NCBI GenBank assembly: GCA_041565275.1
Contig: JBFGVE010000087.1
Location: 1 to 12,838, forward strand
Source: CAWUKT01 sp041565275
Lineage (GTDB): Bacteria; Bacteroidota; Bacteroidia; J057; JADKCL01
DNA: 12,838 nucleotides
Direction: 5' to 3'
The stretch's first letter is position 1. Each line of letters begins with the position of its first letter. The position numbers were made by a program, and so were the translations under genes. The notes beneath the pieces were generated by a model. It was not told the origin of the DNA. It did no database searches and saw only the letters and a list, made by a program, of their open reading frames with translations. Positions 1 to 6,018 of the stretch are shown here, in pieces.

Positions 1-690
1 TATATTGCTGAATTGATCGAGGACGGATCCACATTGCAAATGGGGATTGGAGCCATCCCAAATGCAGTTTTGTCTTGTTTAGAAGGTCATCAGAACCTGG
101 GAATCCATTCTGAAATGTTCTCAGACGGGATCCTGCCCCTGATCGAAAAAGGAGTGATCAATGGCGCTTTCAAGAAGAAACACACTGGCATGGTGACTTC
201 CTCCTTTGTGGTTGGCACAAAAAAGCTCTATGAATTCATAGATGATAATCCTACAGTGCAATTGCGGGACTTTGAATATGTTAACAACGTAGCCGAAATC
301 TGCTCCAATCCCAGGGTTGTTGCCATTAACAGTGCGATTGAAATTGATCTAACAGGGCAAGTGTGCGCCGACTCTATCGGTTGTAGGATATTTTCCGGAG
401 TCGGCGGTCAAATGGATTTTATCCGGGGGGCTTCTCTTTCTGAAGGTGGCAAGCCCATCATTGCCCTGACTTCAACCACTAAGGACAGTACTTCTAAGAT
501 TGTTCCATTCCTCAAGCAGGGTGCGGGAGTGGTCACAACCCGGGCCCATGTCCACTATGTTGTCACAGAATACGGGGTAGCCAACTTGTATGGCAAAACG
601 ATAGAGGAACGCGTCAAATTGCTGATTGACATTGCACATCCGGACCACAGAGACCAGTTGCTAGAAAATAGCAGGTTGATCTTGGGCTAA
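1..690 (+). CDS. Acetyl-CoA hydrolase / 4-hydroxybutyrate CoA-transferase family protein, C-terminal part (5' end outside window)
   Basis: The reading frame is open from base 1, so the gene begins upstream; about 229 C-terminal residues are visible. Proteins of this family move CoA between acyl-CoA and a carboxylate (for example acetyl-CoA with acetate, or 4-hydroxybutyrate) or hydrolyse acetyl-CoA, through a glutamyl-CoA thioester in the cytoplasm. The fragment resembles clostridial 4-hydroxybutyrate CoA-transferase, as I remember that sequence. It shares the MGIGAIPNAV stretch, then GIHSEMFSDG, whose Glu codon lies at 112-114 and matches the catalytic glutamate. It also has the EIDLTGQV segment, the GVGGQMDFIRGA glycine-rich segment and the VVTEYGVANLYGKT segment typical of the C-terminal domain. 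The end at IAHPDHRDQL and a short tail is the family's normal end, so the 3' side is complete. Substrate cannot be told from this part. No convincing terminator follows. Confidence 0.9.
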   Translation, partial: YIAELIEDGSTLQMGIGAIPNAVLSCLEGHQNLGIHSEMFSDGILPLIEKGVINGAFKKKHTGMVTSSFVVGTKKLYEFIDDNPTVQLRDFEYVNNVAEICSNPRVVAINSAIEIDLTGQVCADSIGCRIFSGVGGQMDFIRGASLSEGGKPIIALTSTTKDSTSKIVPFLKQGAGVVTTRAHVHYVVTEYGVANLYGKTIEERVKLLIDIAHPDHRDQLLENSRLILG

Positions 691-990
691 AACCCGTTTG
701 GAGCCAAATACAACCCAATTGTAGTAAGTTGTACAACTAAGTTCGGGCAGAAAGCTCACGGGTGGTTACCAGCCTTTCCAGGGAGTTATTAGCAAATATT
801 TGAGGTAAAATGTATACCACAAATTTTATTGGGGCATTCAACGAGGCAATCATTTTTTACCTAACTTCGCCCACAACCTATTGACTGAATTATCATCGAA
901 GTAGGATTGGGTTTCTTTATTCAATCGATAGGTTTACATTGACATTAAGTTCAACTTATTTATTTCTTCAAAACCCAAAGTTTCGTTTGT
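691..990. other. Gene-free spacer between the CoA-transferase gene and the TIR-like gene
   Basis: This 300-base stretch has no convincing coding sequence and no recognisable RNA gene. It holds a perfect 12-bp palindrome at 727-738 and a loose inverted repeat (803-812 against 851-862, with two extra bases and a 38-base loop). A weak Bacteroidota-type promoter candidate is TTG at 907-909 with TAGGTTTA at 929-936. Right after the CoA-transferase stop there is only a poor hairpin and no T-run. It probably carries the promoter of the TIR-like gene, but none of these elements is strong. Confidence 0.5.
727..738. repeat. Perfect 12-bp palindrome AGTTGTACAACT
   Basis: The bases AGTTGTACAACT read the same on both strands. 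The half-site TTGTA also occurs as a direct repeat just upstream (719-723). It lies 37 bases after the CoA-transferase stop and about 250 bases before the TIR-like gene, so it could be an operator or a chance palindrome. No known regulator motif is recognised. Confidence 0.35.
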
Positions 991-1401
991 ATGAAACAGA
1001 CAATAATTCTGGCAAGCAATTACCATGACCACCGCTATCGCAGCAAAGTATTGAAGTGGGCTTCCTCCGGAAAATTAGGTGATAACGTGAGCGTTATTGC
1101 ACTTGATGACGACAGGTTCTACGATGAAGAGGGATATATGCTTCGGGACGTTGCAACTCACACTATCAAGGAATGTGACTTAGTTGTGGTAATGGTAGGT
1201 GAACAAAATATGGAGCATCCCTGGCTGTATTTTGAAGGAGAATTCTGTCACCAATGGGGTATTAAAAGGGTATTGATGCGTATTCCCTATGCAGAAGGTC
1301 AACTTCCGGAAGAATTTACCGTCTTAAGAGAGATCTCTTACAATCCCAATGCCATCGAAAAAGAGCTACGACCCACGCAGACTCAAACACATTATTACTG
1401 A
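991..1401 (+). CDS. Small stand-alone TIR-like protein (MTH538/ThsB-type)
   Basis: A 136-residue cytoplasmic protein with no signal peptide or membrane segment, apparently a single domain. It shows the pattern of the TIR-like MTH538 family (PF08937, the family of the Thoeris protein ThsB). There is a first beta strand (TIILASNYHDH, residues 4-14), then FYDEEGYMLRDVATHTIKECD (43-63) leading into a hydrophobic strand LVVVMVG (64-70). Next comes HPWLYFEGEF (76-85), where Trp78 and Glu82 have the W-x3-E spacing of the family, and a last strand after GIKRVLMRI (90-98). TIR enzymes of this kind use NAD+ to make signalling molecules, or hydrolyse it; others only mediate protein contacts. No ThsA-like SIR2 or SLOG effector is seen in the window, so a defence role is inference. 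The start follows no clear Shine-Dalgarno site. The gene converges on rarA with a 35-base gap. The family call is from motif pattern only. Confidence 0.65.
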   Translation: MKQTIILASNYHDHRYRSKVLKWASSGKLGDNVSVIALDDDRFYDEEGYMLRDVATHTIKECDLVVVMVGEQNMEHPWLYFEGEFCHQWGIKRVLMRIPYAEGQLPEEFTVLREISYNPNAIEKELRPTQTQTHYY

Positions 1402-1436
1402 AGAAATTGGAATGCTACCCAATCAAAGACGAAACC

Positions 1437-2720
1437 TCATTCGGGATCAAGTTCATACTCCTCGTCCCATTTGTCGAGCATGAATCTCACTATTTTTCTT
1501 TCACTGCCAATCCCTTTCGGTCTATAGAAACTCATTCCAGACAACTCGTCTGGTAAAAAACTCTTGTTCTCCTCCTTATCCATGAAACTATGGGAATGAA
1601 TGTAACGGTATCTGTTCTCACTCATAAGTTTTGTAGAAGCATTTCTCAAATGCATAGGTACAGCGTAATCAGGATGATCCCTGACATATTTCAATGCTTT
1701 GTTGATCGCCAAGTAAGCAGCGTTACTTTTCTCTGAAGTAGCCAAGTAGACTGCCGTCTGAGCAAGTACAATTCTTGCCTCTGGCATCCCGATTTTTGTA
1801 ACTGAATCAAAACATGCATTGGCTAGCAGCAGTGCATTAGGGTTAGCATTACCTATGTCCTCAGAAGCAGATATGATCAACCTCCGTGCAATAAATTTCA
1901 CATCTTCTCCCCCTTCTAGCATGCGGGCCAGCCAATAGATAGCTCCATTGGGGTCTCCTCCACGAATCGACTTGATCAATGCTGAGATTATATCGTAATG
2001 CTGTTCTCCTTTTTTGTCATATAGTGGAACTCTCTCTTGAGCAATTTTGATCATAGACTCGTCCTCTAACACAATGGGATCTTCAAATGTATCAACATAC
2101 ATTTCCAAAAGGTTCAAACTCTTCCTTGCATCCCCTCCAGATAATTTGTACAAGGCTCCTAATTCCCTCAGTTCTATTTGATAATTGGAAAGGACTTCAT
2201 CTACTTCTATCGCATAGATCATCAATTCTTTAACCTCTTGTTCCGTAAGGGGCTCGAGCCGGTAGATCTGACATCTGGAAAGCAGTGCCGAGTTCATTTC
2301 AAAAGAGGGGTTTTCAGTCGTGGCACCTATCAATACCACTAAACCCGTTTCAACTGCGCCAAGTAGTGAGTCCTGTTGTGATTTATTAAATCGGTGGATC
2401 TCATCTATGAAAAGAATGGTTCCCGGACGAGATTTGGCAAATGTCAATACTTCCCGGACATCTTTAACCCCTGCCTGAATTGCACTCAACTGCCTAAATG
2501 GCTTCTCAACACTATGGGAAATGATTCTTGCCAACGTTGTCTTACCCACCCCTGGCGGACCCCAAAAGATCAAGGAAGGAAGTCGCTTGCGTTCAATCGA
2601 CCGACTGAGGGGACTTCCCTCAAAAAGAATGTGTTTCTGACCAATATAATGCTCGAGACTCCTGGGTCTGACCCGGTCCGCAAGTGGAGCCTTATAACTT
2701 CGGTCAGAAAATAAGTCCAT
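1437..2720 (-). CDS. rarA: RarA/MgsA replication-associated recombination AAA+ ATPase
   Basis: RarA (MgsA; homologue of eukaryotic WRNIP1/Mgs1) is a clamp-loader-like AAA+ ATPase that acts at stalled replication forks and at DNA ends, in the cytoplasm with SSB. The 427-residue length is normal. Visible motifs are the N-terminal LADRVRPRSLEHYIGQKHIL box (13-32), Walker A GPPGVGKT (54-61), Walker B ILFIDE (102-107) followed by IHRFNKSQQD, sensor 1 GATTENPSFE (132-141) and the arginine finger in ALLSRC (Arg149). The C-terminal half has the MgsA tetramerisation region, including GGDPNGAIYWLARMLEGGED and IASRRL-type segments, which separates it from RuvB and DnaX. It is the last gene of the leftward cluster. 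Its ATG shares one base with the TAA of the T9SS-sorted gene before it (TAATG), which suggests translational coupling, although the two functions are unrelated. Function call is secure. Confidence 0.97.
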   Translation of the reverse strand: MDLFSDRSYKAPLADRVRPRSLEHYIGQKHILFEGSPLSRSIERKRLPSLIFWGPPGVGKTTLARIISHSVEKPFRQLSAIQAGVKDVREVLTFAKSRPGTILFIDEIHRFNKSQQDSLLGAVETGLVVLIGATTENPSFEMNSALLSRCQIYRLEPLTEQEVKELMIYAIEVDEVLSNYQIELRELGALYKLSGGDARKSLNLLEMYVDTFEDPIVLEDESMIKIAQERVPLYDKKGEQHYDIISALIKSIRGGDPNGAIYWLARMLEGGEDVKFIARRLIISASEDIGNANPNALLLANACFDSVTKIGMPEARIVLAQTAVYLATSEKSNAAYLAINKALKYVRDHPDYAVPMHLRNASTKLMSENRYRYIHSHSFMDKEENKSFLPDELSGMSFYRPKGIGSERKIVRFMLDKWDEEYELDPE

Positions 2721-3991
2721 TACTGTAAAACAACCCGGGTGACCACGTGACCATTATCCGTTTCAACCCTGAGTAGATAAACGCCTTTAGGTAATCCAGT
2801 CAAATCCAGAGCAATCTCACTTTGACCTATGCGCTGATTCTCCCGCATATAGATAGTTCCGTCCATCCCAATAATCTCTAGTCTGATTGCTTTTCGATTC
2901 TCCAGAAGAGTAAGGTAAAGTACCCCTTGCGTAGGATTGGGGAAAGCAAACAGGGAGAATCCTTCAAAATTATTTGATAATATCCCTACAGGATCACCCA
3001 CGAGAATTTCCTCACACAAGGAGTCATTGGCAACTTCGTTGTCACCTCCGTTATTAGGAAACATCGTCCAGGCACAGAATGAATAGGTTTCATCCAAAGT
3101 ATCACTCAGAAATTTTACGTCATGGGTAATAGAGAGGATCTGATTGGGTTCCAATACAGTAGTGTCTACTGCCATGCAAAAGGAAGTTCCTCCATTTATG
3201 GAATAGCATAATTCGAAACTGGTAACGGTTTCCGAACCATAGTTGGCAATGTTGATGTTAAATTCAAGTGAATCGCCAGGACTAGGATCTCCATATTCTA
3301 CCGAGTAGACTCCGATATCAACAGGTACAATATTGGAAATCTTAATATTATCCAGAGCTAAGACAAACTTATCATTGGAATTTTGCCGAAATGCTATATT
3401 GACGGTTTTATTTGCAAAGTCAATTAAGTTGAGGGTTCTAATGGTATATTCATCAATTTCAGAAGAAACAGAATCAATTCTGGTTCCAGATAGAAAATCC
3501 GAGGTATCAGTGCCTGTTATGGAAATATATACTTCATAACTCTCCAGAAAGCCGCCATCCTGTGAGTAAGCTGTCCAGCTAAGACATGGATTATCCCCCA
3601 AGTCTATCGGGGGCGAAATAAGCCAGTCATCAGATACTCCGCCTCCATTTTCATACCAAGACGGTGAAACAGCAACCATATTGGTCGGATCCCGGTAATC
3701 AGTAATAACCTGCCAACCCGGGGTCAATCCCGTTTCAGAACGAGGGGTCAAGCCGTCTCCATCAACGGTCAACCACCCTGTGGGCAATCCTGATTCAAAA
3801 CTCTCTTCAATAATTGTAACCCCAGTACAAGGTATACCACTGGGATCAGAATTAACTCGCATATTGCCAGCAGTCCTATCTCCCCAATGGGAAGAGCGTT
3901 TATATCCTAGCTGACCAATCACATTCCCACTCGAAAGTATAAACCAGACTGTGAATACAAAAACAATAAGGTTGTAACGCTCCAATTTCAT
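2720..3991 (-). CDS. Secreted adhesin-like protein with T9SS type A sorting domain
   Basis: A 423-residue exported protein. Residues 1-26 look like a signal peptide (hydrophobic LIVFVFTVWFIL, then GNVIGQ). Residues about 60-220 fit the cleaved-adhesin / choice-of-anchor J beta-sandwich: an ESFESGLPTGW start (64-73), the hallmark DDWLISPPIDL (121-131), and a closing FVLALDNIKI (209-218). Residues about 224-330 look like a CARDB-type immunoglobulin-like domain (DIGVYSVEY, then PSPGDSLEFNINIANYGSE). From about 340 there is a type A T9SS C-terminal sorting domain with FPNPTQG (350-356), IIGMDGTIY, LDLTGLPKGVYLLRV and the final VVTRVVLQ. This would carry the protein through the outer membrane to the surface or medium. 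No catalytic domain is seen, so the ligand is unknown. It lies 35 bases behind the M24-like gene and overlaps rarA by one base. Confidence 0.85.
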   Translation of the reverse strand: MKLERYNLIVFVFTVWFILSSGNVIGQLGYKRSSHWGDRTAGNMRVNSDPSGIPCTGVTIIEESFESGLPTGWLTVDGDGLTPRSETGLTPGWQVITDYRDPTNMVAVSPSWYENGGGVSDDWLISPPIDLGDNPCLSWTAYSQDGGFLESYEVYISITGTDTSDFLSGTRIDSVSSEIDEYTIRTLNLIDFANKTVNIAFRQNSNDKFVLALDNIKISNIVPVDIGVYSVEYGDPSPGDSLEFNINIANYGSETVTSFELCYSINGGTSFCMAVDTTVLEPNQILSITHDVKFLSDTLDETYSFCAWTMFPNNGGDNEVANDSLCEEILVGDPVGILSNNFEGFSLFAFPNPTQGVLYLTLLENRKAIRLEIIGMDGTIYMRENQRIGQSEIALDLTGLPKGVYLLRVETDNGHVVTRVVLQ

Positions 3992-4026
3992 ATGAACAAT
4001 TTTAGACGATTTTTAAGGGCACTGAA

Positions 4027-5613
4027 TCACTCGCTGGGCCTGGCTCTTAGGCTGGCCAATTCTTCATAGATAAGAGGCATTCCTCTGGTCAGCCAGATGC
4101 CTTTCTCATCCCCTACCTCGACAATATCTGTCAAACGGATCAAGACTCCTTGGTATTCTAATTTGAATTTCCTGGAATTCGGAACAGCCAGAGAAGTTGT
4201 GACTGCAAAAACCATCCCCTCGTCCATTCCTCCTTCGCAATTTGCTTCATTGATTTCCAGTCCGATTGAGGAAATTTCACCGCCAATATAATTATCTTGG
4301 TATCCGGTAGTGCGACTTTCTCCATCGACCAATAGTATGGGATCAAGGCTTGCGATCAATTTCCTTTGCTGTAAATATGCAAAATCATTGGGAATAACTC
4401 CTTTTACGCACCCATTGATCGTAGAAAGGTGAATCGCTGAAACTTCATGGTATATCTTTCTAAGGGAATTACTGAATCGGTCTTCTGGTGGAAAAGTTCT
4501 TGCTATGTGAGCACTGTAGCTGTCAATTTTGACTCCAAGATCAATCACCACCGTCCCATCTTTAGAAATTTTATGAGTATTCTGGGCGTACAATACCGCC
4601 TGGCTCTGCTTGCCTGAAATAACCTGTGTTGCTTTACTCATTCTACCGCCATGAGTGTAAACCTCAAGTTCTAAAACTCCTTGAATTTCTCTTTCGTAAG
4701 CTCCCGGCCGAATGAAACTCACGGCCTTTCTAAGAGCAGAGACAGCAAGGGTTCCTGCCCGTGCCAGATGTCTCCGCTCTTCTGCTGATTTCACCAATCG
4801 CAACTCATCCATTGTCTTCCTTAAGTGGAAGAAATCAAATTTAATCTGTGTTATCTGGGATTTCACCGCATCTAATTCCGCTTCTGACCTGACTTCGGAA
4901 AATGCCCTCAAAACTTGATCGGGGACTTCCTGATGGTACTTGAGCCAGGATAGAACCTTTTTGACAAGCTCACTTACCTGCTCGTATTTGACTTGTTTGA
5001 TCTCTTGGTAAAATCTGGTTACTTCCGGAGTTGCGTAAAAAAAGGGAGCCATGGAACCAAATAAGATCTCTGAAGGATTCTGGGAAAATTCACGATTAGA
5101 GAATCGATGATCACATGGATCCAAAGGAAGTGTTTGTATGTGTTCCACCTGATCCGCATCCAGGATTTCGATTACAAAACGACTAAACTGAGAGATTGGA
5201 CAGACCAGAAGCGAATCGTCCACTTTTCCAAATCTCCCTTGATATTCAAACCCCATGGCTGAAAGTGGATTTTCTTCAGAACCCGGCAAAAATAGAAAAT
5301 CTGATGCCAGTCCTTCATTGGTTTCGATTTTCTTGGAAAATACGACCAGAACAGAATTGGGCAATTTTGCTCCGGTAAGGTAGTAGAAATCCGAATTGGG
5401 TTGAAAAGTTCTTGGAACAGCCAAGTTAGGTGCTGAGAACTGATATGTCCCGGAAAATATGAGTGCGCACTCAGTTGCCCTTAGTGTTTGAGACACCTTT
5501 GCTCTTCGATCAGCGTAAACGGAAGAGTCTAGGCTATCATGACAGGCAGCTTCAACTTTGTTAACAAAAGGCAAGATAAAAAGGAGTAAACCTACGACCA
5601 GAGATCGATTCAT
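4027..5613 (-). CDS. Secreted aminopeptidase P-like (M24) protein, probably inactive
   Basis: A 528-residue protein with a signal peptide (1-23; LVVGLLLFILPFVN then VEAA), so it acts in the periplasm or beyond. Residues about 34-165 fit the aminopeptidase P N-terminal domain (RRAKVSQTL, then VPRTFQPNSDFYYLTG, PNSVLVV). Residues about 270-515 fit the M24 pita-bread domain (ELRLVKSAEE, VVIDLG, ARTFPPEDRFS, IGLEINE, IRLTDIVEV). Matched by eye to E. coli PepP, the catalytic residues are mostly gone. The first metal Asp is kept (Asp358), but the second is His369 (SAHIARTFP). The metal His is Ser448, the two metal Glu are Thr472 and Thr495, the catalytic His in the LHY position is Tyr342, and the second His of the GLDVHD motif is Asn455. 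The frame is intact and hydrophobic core positions are kept, so it is probably a binding or scaffold pseudoenzyme rather than decay. It starts 6 bases after rpmB. Confidence 0.85.
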   Translation of the reverse strand: MNRSLVVGLLLFILPFVNKVEAACHDSLDSSVYADRRAKVSQTLRATECALIFSGTYQFSAPNLAVPRTFQPNSDFYYLTGAKLPNSVLVVFSKKIETNEGLASDFLFLPGSEENPLSAMGFEYQGRFGKVDDSLLVCPISQFSRFVIEILDADQVEHIQTLPLDPCDHRFSNREFSQNPSEILFGSMAPFFYATPEVTRFYQEIKQVKYEQVSELVKKVLSWLKYHQEVPDQVLRAFSEVRSEAELDAVKSQITQIKFDFFHLRKTMDELRLVKSAEERRHLARAGTLAVSALRKAVSFIRPGAYEREIQGVLELEVYTHGGRMSKATQVISGKQSQAVLYAQNTHKISKDGTVVIDLGVKIDSYSAHIARTFPPEDRFSNSLRKIYHEVSAIHLSTINGCVKGVIPNDFAYLQQRKLIASLDPILLVDGESRTTGYQDNYIGGEISSIGLEINEANCEGGMDEGMVFAVTTSLAVPNSRKFKLEYQGVLIRLTDIVEVGDEKGIWLTRGMPLIYEELASLRARPSE

Positions 5614-5619
5614 CTGGAT

Positions 5620-5859
5620 TTAGTATACTATACCTTTTTTGTCCTTTAAGTCTTTAAGTACTTTGGAGATACCAACTTTGTTTATGGTGCGTAAAGCTGA
5701 TGTAGAAACCTTAAGAGTGATCCATCGATCCTCTTCTGGAATGTAAAAGCGCTTTTTTTGAAGGTTAGGATAGAATTTCCGACGGACCTTGTTGTGGGCG
5801 TGAGAAACATGATTTCCACTTATCGCACGTTTTCCTGTAATATCACAAACTCTTGACAT
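5620..5859 (-). CDS. rpmB: 50S ribosomal protein L28
   Basis: L28 is a small basic protein of the large ribosomal subunit. The 79-residue length is normal. The sequence begins MSRVCDITGKRAISGNHVSH, the family's N-terminal signature (CxxTGKR then GNxVSHA). It continues with KVRRKFYPNLQKKRFY, the RWITLKVSTSALRTINK core and a lysine-rich tail. Only Cys5 is present, so it is the zinc-free form. Bacteroidota usually have rpmG (L33) and a DUF4295 gene directly after rpmB; here the next gene, 6 bases on, is instead the M24-like protein. It is the first gene of the leftward cluster. Transcription probably starts from the promoter at 5895-5926. Only a weak purine-rich AAGAAAG precedes the ATG. Confidence 0.98.
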   Translation of the reverse strand: MSRVCDITGKRAISGNHVSHAHNKVRRKFYPNLQKKRFYIPEEDRWITLKVSTSALRTINKVGISKVLKDLKDKKGIVY

Positions 5860-5894
5860 GCTTCTTTCTTTAATGATTTAAGGTAAATTGGCTA

Positions 5895-5926
5895 CAAATG
5901 TGCGGACTTTCTACTCGATTTCCAAA
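5895..5926 (-). promoter_or_regulatory. Predicted Bacteroidota-type promoter of the rpmB cluster
   Basis: Read on the minus strand, TTTG (5926-5923) is followed after 20 bases by CACATTTG (5902-5895). This matches the Bacteroidota sigma-A consensus TTTG / TAnnTTTG in all but one base of the -7 box. It lies about 36 bases before the rpmB ATG, which leaves a short leader. No other strong promoter is seen inside the cluster, so it may drive all four genes. Confidence 0.55.
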
Positions 5927-5981
5927 CTTCCTGCAGCTTCAGTCATCGGGTATTCTGCGTTGAAAACTTGCCTTACCTGTT

Positions 5982-6014
5982 TTTGTTAACCCAAGCATCT
6001 TTTGCTTAGTTTTG
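5982..6014 (+). promoter_or_regulatory. Predicted promoter of guaA, with the -7 box almost touching the ATG
   Basis: TTTG at 5982-5985 and a perfect TAnnTTTG box (TAGTTTTG, 6007-6014) are separated by 21 bases, a good Bacteroidota promoter. The -7 box ends 4 bases before the guaA ATG (6019). Transcription normally begins a few bases after this box, so the mRNA may start at or within a few bases of the ATG. No Shine-Dalgarno site is present. Confidence 0.6.
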
Positions 6015-6018
6015 CACA

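Noticed and set aside
803..862. Inverted repeat AGGTAAAATG / CATTTTTTACCT
   Set aside because: The arms are not perfectly matched (two extra bases), the loop is 38 bases and AT-rich, and there is no terminator-like T-run in place.
810..884. A 24-codon frame starting at ATG 810 with GAGG 4 bases before it
   Set aside because: It is very short, has no recognisable sequence, and lies in a region with a loose inverted repeat; a chance frame is more likely. Conservation in relatives would be needed.
982..989. TTCGTTTG next to the ATG of the TIR-like gene, similar to a -7 box and suggesting a second leaderless mRNA
   Set aside because: One mismatch in the -7 box and no TTTG element at the right distance upstream; unlike the guaA case the support is too thin.
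1406..1423. Small hairpin ATTGG / CCAAT between the converging TIR-like gene and rarA
   Set aside because: The stem is only 5 bp, A/T-rich at its base and without a T-tract on either strand; too weak to call a terminator.
991..2720. A Thoeris-type defence system made of the TIR-like protein and rarA
   Set aside because: RarA is a typical housekeeping protein with all normal motifs, is on the opposite strand, and belongs to another operon. No ThsA-like effector is present.
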